NCBI GenBank assembly: GCA_951230915.1
Contig: OX579635.1
Coordinates: 22,196,001 to 22,260,000 of the forward strand
DNA length: 64,000 bases
Origin: Antitrichia curtipendula
Lineage: Eukaryota > Streptophyta > Bryopsida > Hypnales > Leucodontaceae
Reading direction: 5' to 3'
Made by a program: the position numbers and the translations under genes
Notes under the pieces: model-generated
What the model was told of the DNA's origin: nothing
Database searches by the model: none
What the model saw: only the letters and a program-made list of their open reading frames with translations
Shown here: one piece after another, positions 32,600-43,795 of the stretch
Position numbering within the stretch: the stretch's first letter is position 1
Layout of the letters: each line of letters starts with the position of its first letter

Positions 32600-33300
32600 A
32601 CATGACGTGGGCTTTTCACGTCCGGATGTCATGACGAGTCCGTCCTGACGCGTCCGTCCTGACGCGTCCTGACGCGTCACAGCTTGTCGCCGATACTGAC
32701 GGGACCATCCGGAGCGCGGATGAAGTCTGTCCATTCTGCGACGATGTCGGGCCGTCCCCTGGACGGTGATTCCGTCGCCAAATGGACATCCGTCTCTTGG
32801 ATGGAGAGCCCGTCTGTGGACAGAGAGTCCGTCGCTGGACGGTAAGCCGTCCTCTGGACGGAGAGTCCGTCGCTGGACGGTAAGCCGTCCTCTAGACAGA
32901 GAGTCCGTCGCTGGACGGCAAGCCGTCCGCTGGACGGTAAGCCGTCCTCTAGACGGAGACTCCGTCGCTGGACGGTAAGCCGTCCTCTGGACGGAGACTC
33001 CGTCGCTGGACGGTAAGCCGTCCTCTGGACGGAGAGTCCGTCGCTGGACGGTAAGCCGTCCTCTAGATAGAGAGTCCGTCGCTGGACAGCAAGCCGTCCG
33101 CTGGACGGTAAGCCGTCCTCTAGACGGAGACTCCGTCGCTGGACGGTAAGCCGTCCTCTGGACGGAGAGTCCGTCGCTGGACGGTAAGTCGTCCCCTGGA
33201 CGGAGAGCCCGTCTCTGGACGGAATTCTCGTCTCCAGGACGGTAATCCGTCCCTTGGACGGCCTCTCCGTCCTCTGGACGGGAAACCGTCCCGTCCCCTG
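32600..33300. repeat. Left subterminal GGACGG/CCGTCC minisatellite (19-bp units, 171-bp higher-order period)
   Basis: After GACGCGTCCGTCCT repeats, the core array (about 32825-33210) alternates two 19-mers, GTCCGTCGCTGGACGGTAA and GCCGTCCTCTGGACGGAGA. Marked variants recur exactly 171 bp apart (TCTAGA at 32891 and 33062; AGCCGTCCGC at 32921 and 33092), that is nine 19-mers. CCGTCC-TCT-GGACGG in each unit can fold into a hairpin. The array lies directly upstream of the transposase promoter. Confidence 0.85.
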
Positions 33301-33400
33301 GACCAGAATATTACAGGACGAGACAGTTGCCCCTTGGATGGTTTCGTTGGCAAGGCTGCGGGTTTAGGGTCCACCCCATCAGCCGTCACTCCGTCTAGCT

Positions 33401-33420
33401 GGGTTTAGGGTTTAGGGTTT
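33401..33420 (+). repeat. Short TTTAGGG telomere-like run
   Basis: GGGTTTAGGGTTTAGGGTTT, plant-type telomere repeats, between the array and the transposase TATA box. Confidence 0.6.
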
Positions 33421-33439
33421 TAGGGAGGGCTTCAAGGTG

Positions 33440-33447
33440 TATATTAA
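33440..33447 (+). promoter_or_regulatory. Putative TATA box of the transposase gene
   Basis: TATATTAA, about 220 bp before the chosen ATG and just after the subterminal array. A likely 5'-UTR intron follows: donor-like GTGAGA at 33567, branch-point-like TACTAAT at 33611-33617, T tract and GCAG ending at 33633. Confidence 0.5.
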
Positions 33448-33662
33448 GGACTTCTGCCTATTCAAGATTACTTTCCCTTGCTGATTTAGCCTTTCATGAC
33501 TTGGTTGGAGTACAACCATTGCGGTAGAGCGAAGTCCAAGAAGAGTGTGTTGTGGTGGCACTTGTTGTGAGAGCAACAAGTTTTTTTTCCACATCACATT
33601 TCAAACAGAATACTAATCTTTTTTTTGGTGCAGGGGCAGGTAAAGGAGGACAGATAAGAGCA

Positions 33663-36600
33663 ATGGGTGGAGCAAGATCACAGTGGGAACCTTGGTACAC
33701 ACTACGGCCAGATGGAAAAGTTGTTTGCAAGTTTTGCGAAGCTTTGCTAAGCTATCGAAAGGATCGGTTGCTTTTCCATTTGGGATATAGACGAAATGAC
33801 ACCCTCCTTGGAGTGAGAGCGTGCACTAAAGTCAATGCAGCCGTGAAGGTAATGTTTTTTAATTGTGGAGGACATATACCTACGGACACTTCGCACGGAA
33901 CTGGACGCGACGTGGAAGTGACATCACCATCAACAATACTACCAAGTGTAGTACGTGGTGAGCAACAACATGATGCTTCAATCTCGGCAAACGATGGAGG
34001 AGAAAACACTGGGGGGCAAAGCTCTCAAGTACGATCATCGGAGGCGCCCAACCCTAGTTTGACCCACACTCGATCGATGAGGCAACTGTCTCTACAAGAA
34101 GGATTGAACGCATCAAACAAGCAAATACTTGACAAGAAGTGGGCTAAGTTTTTCTATGAAGCCAATATACCATTCAATGTAGTGAGGCATCCTGCTTTTC
34201 TGGATGCAGTGAAATCAACATCAGAATCAAGAGTTGGCTACAAACCTCCAGCGTACCATGCACTTCGTACAAAGCTCATAAAATCTACAAAAGACGAAGT
34301 GGCAGCAATTGTAGCAGAGAAGACGAGGGCACCAATCCACAAATATGGCGTTACAATATGCTCTGATGGATGGGACAACGTTACACATCGACCATTGATG
34401 AATGTCATGTTGGCATGTACAAGTGGAGAGGTTTTTCTTGGATCGATAGACACAACAGGCGAATGCAAAGATGCTACTTACGTGGCTAATTGCATGGGTG
34501 ATTACATTGACGAGGTAGGGGCACAGAACGTGGTATAAGTTTGTACAGACAATGCAGCAAACATGTTGGCCGCTGGCGCTCTGTTACTTCGTAGATTTCC
34601 ACACATATATTTTCAAGGGTGTTCAGCACATGCACTTGACCTTCTACTTGAAGATTGGGGAAAACAAGATTGGATTACAAGTATGGTCAAGAAAGCCAAG
34701 TCAATTGTGAAATACATTCGAACGGATCACATGCCACTTGCAATCTTTCGACGACATTCTCCTAATCATGTTTTGAAAAATCCCGTTCAAACACACTTTG
34801 CTACCATGTTCCTCATGATTGAATGTTTGGTGGAGGTGAAGGAAGCGATAGAATCGACAGTCCACGATCCGCAGTGGAATGAGTACACGCGGAGATTGGC
34901 ATCCAATCAAAAGCAAAGAAAAGCTAACGATGTGCGACGATATGTGCGGACGGATGAATTTTGGAGGAAATGTTTGAACTTTGTGCACATAGTGGAGCCC
35001 GTGTTGATTGCTCTTCGAGAGTTTGATGGCAAGCACCCGTGCTTAGACAAGGCATGACTTGTAATGAAAAAGGTGGAAAAGCATGTTTTATCTTTGGAGG
35101 ATCCACCATTTTCATTAGAGCGGAGATATGCAATTTCCGCCACCGATGATTTCTACAAGCGCTGGGACATGCTCAGGATTGATTTGCATTACGCTGGGGC
35201 TCTATTGAATCCCTTTTTACTTGACGAAGTCATGCTAATGGATGATAATGAGGCAAGAGAAGCCATACTGAGAGTTTTGCGCAAATTGGCTGTTGGAGAT
35301 CAAGCATTTGCTTCAGCTTTGTCTGAGTACCAAGCATTTAGAGATCGGCGAGGCATTTTCGGTGGACTTCCTGATGTAAATGCCTTGAATTTGCAACCTC
35401 ACGAATGGTGGGACCTTCTCGGAGCCGGTGCTCGTACACTTGCACCGATTGCCAGAAAGATCCTCGCGCAAGTGTGTTCTGCATCATCCTGTGAACGCAA
35501 TTGGAGCATGTATTCGTTTGTCCACAACAAATCACGCAATAGATTGACATCAGAGCGTGCTGAGGAATTGGTTTACATTTATACCAATTCCAAGACTCTT
35601 AGAGAAAGGGCTGCAGCAAATCCAACAAGGTGGTATACTGAAAACATGATGTCAGAGGATTCCATGACAGATGAATCTGATGGTCTAGACCGTGGTTCGG
35701 TTCTCTCTGATCCCAATGATGACGATTCAGATGATAGTTCCAATGACGACGATGAGCCACCGTTTGATAGATTTCGTGGGGCGGGAGGAGTGCGTCCTCT
35801 AATTGATGCATCCGTATTTAACTTTGAAGAGGGGGATAACAACGACAATGACTACAAGGGACATCAAGGAAGTCCACCACGAATGCCACAAACGTGGAAT
35901 GTTGGGCCAAGTGGGGGCAATACAAACGAGGACGTTGTGGCACCGAGACCACTAAGTCCAGACCCTATGGATGTACAAGTTGATGCCACAATAGAAAGAG
36001 ATGGTGTTGACGTTCAAAGAGGACGTGAAGAAGACGTAGTAGTACCACCGTCATTGCCCATGAGGACCACCCGCAGTGAAGGGCCCCCTCAAGCTGGAGA
36101 AGCACATATGGCCCCTCCAAATCGAGTTTCGGTTGCACAAAGGCAAATGCCAATATTGGAAAATCTACAAATCCAAAGCTCATCAAGGCCGTCTAATTCC
36201 GACGGCCGTCCACACGAACCAACTTCGTCGATAGGTACACGATTGGCTGGTATGGTGTCACAGCATGTGACTAGAAATACGACTTCATTGCGGCCACCTG
36301 TACATGCCAATAATCGAGGGAAGCGTCCACGACCACAAGGTACTACTAGTGAACGTGTAAGTAGTAGAACGCGTAGAAGGCTGAGGAGGGAAGAAGCGGC
36401 TTCCCAACCATTTTCAAGAGAAGTTCAAACAGGAGGACTCAATACAGATGGCATTATGGACGCAATGGGCCAACGACCTCTTCGGACGTTGTCTTCTATA
36501 GCTCGACCACAACGAAACCGCAATTCCGAGGCCTCCAGCGAAAGTGGTAGTGCAACATCCAATGATGATGGTGAATCCATCGGTGGTACTATAGGTGAAG

Positions 36601-36743
36601 ATGGTGAGGTTCTAGGAGATAGTGATTACAGGGGGCCGGTGCCTCGACAAGGTCCACTCGAAGAAATGGGTGGTAGTGAACCAATAGTACAAGAAGCAAA
36701 TGCAAATACTTCTATGCGCATTCTTAGGCATGGAAGACGTTGA
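33663..36743 (+). pseudogene. hAT transposase (BED-like finger, DUF659, hAT dimerisation), two internal stops
   Basis: About 1,027 codons from the ATG at 33663, placed after a good 3' splice site at 33633. It should cut and paste the element. The N-terminus has a BED-like finger (VCKFCEALLS, then FHLGY). DUF659 follows with ICSDGWDN (near 34360) and CTDNAANM, containing likely catalytic Asp residues. The hAT C-terminal domain has WWDLLGAG, SCERNWS and NRLTSERAEELVYI (near 35410-35570). A disordered tail of about 380 residues carries an acidic DDDSDDSSNDDD run and basic RRTRRRLRR-like stretches. In-frame TAA (34536-34538) and TGA (35055-35057) interrupt it; both fit single C-to-T changes, and no frameshift is present. 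Confidence 0.88.
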
Positions 36744-36873
36744 ATGTTTTTGAAAAGACAATAGGGTCTTCATGTTTTCAAATGCAATGATTTTAGCGGC
36801 TCAATACCTTGCATATTGAAATCAGCATTAATATGAAATATGACTTTTGTTCCTTTCATTCTCATAGAACTGT

Positions 36874-37200
36874 TTACCCCTAAAGTCCCGAAGTCATTAC
36901 ACAAAAAAAACGCAAAATTATCTTTTCTCTTGCATTTGCCTCAACATACGGAAAAAATGTTTTTTACAACATCTAACCGTAAGATCTTATACTTCACATG
37001 TTTTTTATCACGTGGTAAAAATTTCATGAAGTTTGACCGAATAGATTGAAAGATATTAGCATTCAAACTTGGAAAAACTAGTTTTCTGAATGCTAGCTTT
37101 GCAATTTCAGATTAACTTTCACTGAGTGTGATTTATGGAAAATTGGGCCTTCGGGGGGCACTATTGTTTTTGAATTATTTTTTTGAATATTCAAGAATCG
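36874..37200 (+). mobile_element. MITE-like element, TTA-CCCCTAAA family, copy 2 (truncated)
   Basis: Starts TTACCCCTAAAGTCCCGAAG, followed by the family core AGATCTTATACTTCAC...GATATTAGCATTCAAACTT (36982-37081). No right end is visible. It lies 130 bp after the transposase stop. Confidence 0.4.
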
Positions 37201-38072
37201 AGGTTAAAATTTGAAAGAATTATTGCAATTGGAAACTATGTTTGCAATCCAAATAACACAGTGTGGTGTTTTTTTCATGTATGTTTTTTTTTTTTCAAAT
37301 TTCATTAAAATTAAAATTATAAAACTATGTTTTGTGTTCATTCATTCATTTATGGCCCCAGTTTCAGATTATTCTCATACATATTATAATTGATAAAATT
37401 TGATTTCCATGTTTAGCTTTATAAAATCACAATAAAATCAATTTTCCATTGAATTTTCTGGAAAAAAAAAAGCATAAATAGAAAATGAATTCTTACGTAT
37501 GTTGAAAAATATTAAAATATTATGCTGATTTTCAATAAAAATATAAATTTGGTTTGATAGTCAAATTTGACTTCAAGCTTTTCTTTGTGGTTGTTTACTA
37601 GTTTTGGGCATGAAAAATTAAATAAACAATTGAAAATTTTTCTGACTAGAAATCTCTATTGATATTTGTACTTCTTGTAAAAAACTAAAAATTTAGAATC
37701 TCTTGAATTGTTTTTTCTATTTTTACTTATTTATGGCATGAAGTGCAACAAAAATGTTGACAATTACAATTTTGCACAAAACTAATTGAAATTTCTTGTA
37801 GTGATATACAATTCAAAGTTTTTAGTACTAAAGATATAAGATGTGTGTTTACACGCAATTTAAATGATAAAGTTAGGGAAGACAAGAAATTTTTTACAAC
37901 TCAATGTTTAGGTAAAATACGTTTATAACTTTATATAAACCAAAATGAGTACAAAATGTATTGAAGCCACAAAGTGTGCTACATTGCTATGGATGTCCTC
38001 AAGCCCATACTATAATAACCGCATGTACTAAGTGAACACTAATTTTGCAACTACATGGTAATACACTATTAT
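37201..38072. other. AT-rich spacer between convergent transposase and kinase genes
   Basis: No coding or structural signal beyond A/T runs; it would hold the 3' ends of both transcripts. Confidence 0.4.
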
Positions 38073-39734
38073 CTAATCTTCATTGCGCGCCTGCTCTTCT
38101 TGAAGGTCTTGTTTTTTGCGGGCCTCGCGGTAGCAATCCATGGGTGGTGTCCAAAACGTTGGAGCACCACTTAGACGTTGCACGACTCCAGTCACCGAGC
38201 GTCGTTGTAGTGGCTTCGCCTTGCACAATTCACCCAACATGGTTTGAAACATACCAAATGCCGTAAGGTCCGGAATCATATCTACATTTCCGCGATCTTT
38301 TTTCCATACCTTCATAGCCAATTTCCCTATGGAGTATCCGTCCGTGTGTATACTAACACACGGTGGCTTAACCCTGTGAGTAGGAGATGATGAAGTTCCT
38401 GTCTCTCCAATCAAGTACATCAACTCAGGAGCCACCCACCAACGTTGCGCTCGGGTTGCCTGAAACTTCCTTGGACAATTGAATTGGTAAAGAGAAGGGG
38501 TTTCTTCGTTGATGCGGCTACCCATTCCCCAATCACATAGACCAATCCACACGGTTCTTCCATCATCATTCGGAAAATGAAGCATAATGTTCTCCGGTGT
38601 GATGTCGTTGTGCAATACAGAGCACTGTTGCACTGCATCCACAATGCAAATCATCGCCCACGCAAGTTCCGTGCGCTTGCGTCTATATGCCATGAGTCGT
38701 TTGGCTTCTTGCATTGATTGGGGAGTTGCATGGTAAGCCAACTCCCCAATTTCATCTGGATCTCGGTTCTTCTCATCAAGGGTAAACATGGCGCCGAAAG
38801 TACCGCCATTCCACCATTGCGAATAACACTCCATGGTCATGTCATTTATAGCAAAGAATTTGATGACCCCTGGATGCTCGCACGGACATACCAATGCCTT
38901 GATGGACAACTTCTCCCTGAACTTCTTCAATTCATCCACGCGCAAGGCTGACTTCCCAGCTAATTCCATATTCTCGGGAATATGTTTTGAATTTTGAACA
39001 CATACTTTGCGCACCCTCCCATGCCCCCCTTGTTTGCTATAGCCAGACAAAGGAACCACCACCACTCCTCTTTCAAGGAAAACCACTCCTCCTGCAACTT
39101 GTTGACCAAAGGCCAAGTTCTGACTTCGTTGAAACCACGGAGCGGAACGGATGTTGCTTGAAGACAATCCACGCACTGCATCATGCCACCAATACACCTT
39201 CTTGTGCAACAAACTCAATGCTTGTTGTCTGGGCACTACACTCTACTCAAAGCCTTTTATTTTTTCTGCAACTTGGGCAAGGTTGAAGATACACGTTTGC
39301 ACTTGTGCCTCCAACCAATGATCGAAGCATTCTTTCGTGCGGTCTTCATGCCACTCATCCGCGCTCATTGTTGTCCAAAACATGTGGTGGAACTTTTGTT
39401 TAATTTTATCCACTCCCTGTAATCCGCATGAGACGTATGTTGAGTTCAACTGCAAAATCGAATACTGATCAAAAAATTCCAACGCCACTTCATGCAGTTT
39501 GCGCGTTGCACCCTTGCTTGGCCACTTCTCCGGATTTGTAGCCTTGTGCCTCCTTCGTTGTTTTTTCTTCCCCTTCGAAGACTCTCCGCCCCCCACAGCA
39601 GCTACAGACCCTTCTACAGCTACGGCCTCTGAAACGGGCTCTGGTGATTCCGCATCCGGGTCCATAACCGGTGCATCTCCAACACTTGTCCACCAATCAT
39701 CAACCTTTCTCTTCGAGAAATCGCGACCAGCCAT
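38073..39734 (-). pseudogene. Protein-kinase-like cargo gene, one internal stop
   Basis: 554 codons from the ATG at 39732-39734; the frame is open further upstream but only to a GTG. The first ~165 residues are unrecognised apart from a basic GKKKQRRRHK stretch (possible nuclear signal). The kinase part has a catalytic loop HNDITPENIM (HRD variant with Asp and Asn kept), a DFG variant CDWG, an APE variant WVAPEL, and TDGYSIGKLAMKVW for helix F. A glycine loop is not clear; AGKSAL may hold the lysine. A TAG at 39243-39245 splits it in frame, explainable as CAG to TAG. It converges on the transposase. Substrate unknown; whether it was an active kinase is inference. Confidence 0.75.
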
Positions 39735-39934
39735 CGTGACAGTAACAAGTAACAAATAATCAAAATCAAAGGAATTAGGAATTCGTCTTCCACAAAGTGA
39801 AAAACCGCCCCCCTTATTCTTCAAAACAGCCTCTACCCAGCACCCGCGCTTGCAAGCAAGGACTGCAACCAATCCAAGACAAGAGAGCACCGTCAGAGCA
39901 GGAGAGACTGTGGCGAAAGTACCCTAAAAATAGT

Positions 39935-39942
39935 CTTATATA
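39935..39942 (-). promoter_or_regulatory. Putative TATA box of the kinase-like gene, with adjacent G-box
   Basis: Minus strand TATATAAG, about 200 bp before the ATG. A CACGTG G-box lies 8 bp further upstream (39950-39955), right at the border of a nested MITE. Confidence 0.6.
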
Positions 39943-39956
39943 CCCATTTCACGTGG

Positions 39957-40160
39957 CCGGGGTGAACTGACCCCCTCGCTCGGCCCTCCGGGCCGACCCT
40001 GTTTTCCGCACCATTCCTTTTTTGCAAATTCTGAATTCATAAAGACCCCTAATTAGTTCAATCACATCAAATAATAACCCTGGATCGGCCGAAAATAGAG
40101 GGCTTTTTTTTACATGCACCCTTGGTAAAGCCAAACAAGGGGGTCAATCCACCCCAATCA
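39957..40160. mobile_element. MULE-type MITE (about 204 bp) in the kinase gene promoter
   Basis: Left GGGGTGAACTGACCCCCT and right (reverse complement) GGGGTGGATTGACCCCCT are terminal inverted repeats. The interior shares AATTCTGAATTCAT and CCCCWAATTAG with the MITE at 2973-3209. Flanks TTCACGTGG (39948-39956) and TTCACGTCG (40161-40169) form a 9-bp duplication with one mismatch. It separates the TATA/G-box from the CCGTCC array. Confidence 0.6.
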
Positions 40161-40164
40161 TTCA

Positions 40165-40430
40165 CGTCGACGGACAGGCCGTCGAGAGGACGGACAGAGT
40201 GTCCAGGGCCGTCCAAGGCGTCCAGAGGACGGGAAGGCCGTCCAGAGGGACAAGCCGTCCAGGGGCCAAGCCGTCCAGCCCGCGGACTGGCCGTCGAGAG
40301 GACAGGAAGGGCGTCCAGGGGGGGAGACCGTCCAGGGGCCAAGCCGTCCAGCCCGTGGACTAGCCGTCGAGAGGACGGGAAGGCCGTTGAGAGGGCGGGA
40401 AGGTCGTCGAGCGGGCCATTCAAAACAGTG
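40165..40430. repeat. CCGTCC array upstream of the kinase-like gene
   Basis: Irregular array of GCCGTCCAGGGG, AAGCCGTCCAG and GCCGTCGAGAGGACGGGAAG blocks; a compound unit of about 75 bp recurs near 40255 and 40329. Without the nested MITE it would start about 10 bp upstream of the G-box. Confidence 0.75.
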
Positions 40431-42935
40431 CTGGCCGAGTGTAACTCATTTCTAATCCTTGTTCGGAGAATTTTTCATTTATGTGGTTTGGCACTCTCGG
40501 ACTTGTCAGGACAGGTGTCCTCCCTCTCAATCGGGCATTAGACTACGGTGGCGGGTAGTTTAAGAGTGCTAACTTAATGTTCACACTTGTTTCAATTAGA
40601 GGACAAATAAATACCAGAGATGACATTCAAATGCTCAAAAAACAAGGTTTAATGCTCATTTAGAATGGAATTATATTTTGTTGCACGTAAATAATGGAAA
40701 AAACATAGCAAAAACCATAGAAGGTCAAACTGAAAACTTCTTAATGTCAGTCCTAGAATGTTCTATTTGGATGTTCATGTTAATATTTGATTCATTCTAA
40801 TTGCACCCATTTTCACGAAAGTTGTTGGCATTGGGCAATGTTTTTTTTACAAAAATCCCAGAATCTCTCAATCCCTTAAAATAATTTATATTCTGTAGGG
40901 CTCAAATTCGAATTCAAATGAATTTTATCAATTATAACTCGAACAATTTCACCTTTGGAATTATTGTATTTTGATTCCATCCTTCCCTGCATGTAAGTGC
41001 ACTTGACAATTTAGTATTTTGTTGAATTTTAAACCCTGTCTACACTAATATACTCAACTCAAAGTCTCAAACGTACAAACATTCAATAACTTACTAAGCC
41101 CGGATCAAATATACAAAGACCAAGACAATAAACCACCCTCTAAATGCTCTAGTTAAAGGTAGTAAGATTAAAACTCTGAAATGGTTAATTATGAAATAAG
41201 TGAAAGACCTCCTAAACAACATATGTCATATGCATATCATTGATTAATGTAAAACATTGTTTTGGCTTTCCATTCATACATTACAGAAAAAGAATGTAGC
41301 CCTATACATCTAAACTTAAGAATGTTTTACCTTCTAAAGATATTGTTATGCCGTTTTTTGGTGTCTTCAATATGTTTTATAAAACTTTGATTTTAAATCA
41401 TTAATCTATTTTTTTCCAATTCAAACTTCAAAGACTACATCTCGATCAAGTTTTGCACTTATAATGCCAACTAAAAAAAGGAAGAACATTTTTCGTGGTT
41501 TCCGGTCCATGCTAGGTTTTGAAGTAAATCCTATAGGACAATACCCTAAATCCCAAACCCTAAACCCTAAACCCTAAACCCTCTTCACTGTTGCAATTTT
41601 AAGAGTATTTGATGTTCAAGTTTATGTAACTATAGCAAATAAGAGTGGATTGGTGTAATAAAATTGAAATGCAACATTGAGTATATGAACTTCACATTTT
41701 TGTGGTCTCTATTTTTTTTTTATGGCTTCTAAACTATAAAGCAACTAACGGTGAATTATTATAGTTTTTCATATGGATTGTTTATTAATTGCTTATGTAG
41801 TACCGTATGTTAACCACTAAACTGACTAAAGTCCCAAGGCCTCTTTTGCATCCTATATCTGAAATAAATTGCCATTTCTATAGTAAAGAATGTAAAAAAA
41901 AAAAATGAATGTGTTTAGGACTTTAGGCCTTTAAGGTGCACATCTACTTGTAGTATGTAAGATCTCATACTAGAGTACTAGAGTAGTGTTCAATTGACCA
42001 GAAGAAATTTCACAAACTTTGCCTATATAGAATTGTAGATTGCAAGATATTTACAATAAACTTCAACCTCGGAACGCCCAACGACATCATTTAGTGCCAA
42101 TTTGATGGCAATTCAATCACTTCAATGAGATGGAAAGATTGTGGAAGCGTTCAATTCATTTTTCGGGGACCTTCCATGTTGAGCTCCAAAGTGTATCCAA
42201 ATGATTTTGTAGTCTTTCCGATATTTGCCTCCGCGTAATTTAGAGTTTAGGAAAAAAAAAAAAAAAAAATGCTACTTTAGTGTATCTTGGGAAGTTGTTG
42301 CTCCTTAGTCTAAATCTGAAATTTATCCCCCAAATTGATATTTTCTGAGTTTGAGTCTAACTATAAGGCAAAAGTTCATTTTCTCTAGTTCCTATTTTAT
42401 GTAAAATCCCCCAACACGACCCTAAAAATGAAATTTCATTATTGCGATTTGCACTTCGAATGTGTTTTTAATGTCTACTACATTTAGTACATTCTAAATA
42501 AATCATGAAATGGAAATTAAGTTTATGCTATGATCGATTCTAATGTCATTATCCTTGTGATATAAGGTAAACCTGCCTATGACAGGCAGAATGACTGATT
42601 TGTTGTATTGCCTTTAGCAAAAATAATCAAATTTTTTCCATACAAAGACACACGTGAGAAATGAAGAACGCAACTGGAATTTTATTTTTTGGATTAAATA
42701 TGATTTTTTTAAAAATTTTGAAGTGTACTGTCTAGTAAGCCCAAAAGAGTTTGTAGACTACCCCAAATCAGCAGAAAATTGTTTCCATGATGGTCATCTT
42801 CCCACTTAAAACAGTCATAACATTTTCTAAGATGGCTACAAGACTTTCTAACATGGACATGACATGAAGAAATAAAAAAATTGCTTTTTACTAAAAATAA
42901 AAAATCAATTTTCAAAAGAATACCCATAACATTTT
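40431..42935. other. AT-rich spacer inside the hAT element
   Basis: No recognisable gene. It contains the telomere-like run at 41554-41582 and long A/T runs. Confidence 0.4.
41554..41582 (-). repeat. Interstitial CCCTAAA telomere-like repeat
   Basis: Four consecutive CCCTAAA-type units, preceded by a CCCTAAATCC variant. This is the Arabidopsis-type telomere motif. Confidence 0.75.
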
Positions 42936-42944
42936 TAAAGGGCC

Positions 42945-43400
42945 GTCCAGGACGTTCGGCAGGTCGTCAAGAGGATGGGCGGGCCATTCCCGACCAATGA
43001 CAGGCCGTCAAAGAGACGGGCACCCCGTCCTTTTGGACGGCCTTTCCGTCCAAGAGACGGGTAGGCCGTCCAAGAGGACGGGTATCCCGTCGAGGAGACG
43101 GGTTTGCTGTCCACGAGACGGGTATTCCGTCGAGGAGACGGGTATGCCGTCCACGAGACGGGTATTCCGTCCACGAGACGGGTATGCTGTCCAGGAGAGG
43201 GGTATGCTGTCGAGGAGACGGGTATGTCGTCCAGGAGACGGGTATTCCGTCCAGGGGACGGGCAATCCGTCGAGGGGACGGGTAGGCCGTCAACAGAATG
43301 GGCAGGCCGTCGAGGGGACGGGTAGGCCGTCAACAGAACGGGCAGGCCGTCGAGGGGACGGGCAGACCGCCGAGAGGACGGAAAATCCATCCGTCCAAGT
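42945..43400. repeat. 20-bp CCGTC/GACGGG minisatellite upstream of the RING gene
   Basis: From 43087 fifteen units of 20 bp run without phase break, consensus CCGTCNANGRGACGGGTAKN; less regular copies precede (42945-43086). It lies about 190 bp upstream of the TATA box at 43584. Confidence 0.85.
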
Positions 43401-43583
43401 CTCGGGCGGCGGTGTAATTATTTCCCGAACCTGTCGACGGCATCCCAACCCTGTGTCGGACCTCTGTGGACGTATCGGCCGTCCATTCCAGGGCTGTCCC
43501 ACGCCCTGGACGATCTGGATTCAGGGGGGGACGGGATGGTGTTATGTTAATTACCCTACCTAATCGGGTCGGTAATTGGGGGG

Positions 43584-43591
43584 TATAAGTA
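43584..43591 (+). promoter_or_regulatory. Putative TATA box of the RING gene
   Basis: TATAAGTA about 210 bp before the ATG. A 3' splice site TCATTTTACAG ends at 43786, ten bases before the ATG, suggesting a 5'-UTR intron; the donor is not clear. Confidence 0.55.
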
Positions 43592-43795
43592 AACTTTTTT
43601 GGACAGTTTACGTGCTTCTTCTTTTGAGTTGCACTGTCCGAGCTTGAGAAAGCTTCGCTCTGCAATTTGAGGGGAAGTGTTATACATTTGACATTGTTTT
43701 GCCACATTTCAGTTGCCTTCACGCAAGAGAAGGCAAAGCAAATTGTCATTGTATTCACATACAGTATCGTGTGTGTCATTTTACAGGTATCAAGA

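Noticed and set aside
32766..33389. Open frames through the left GGACGG array
   Set aside because: Frames stay open only because the repeats lack stops; composition is purely that of the satellite.
38718..39422. Plus-strand frames over the kinase-like gene
   Set aside because: The minus frame has the kinase motifs in order; these are its shadows.
43087..43390. Possible CRISPR-like array (20-bp repeats)
   Set aside because: There are no unique spacers of regular size, and the context is eukaryotic transposon DNA.
42935..43563. Several long Pro/Arg/Ser-rich frames on both strands over the 20-bp array
   Set aside because: Repeat-driven, open in most frames, no start context and no similarity to a family.
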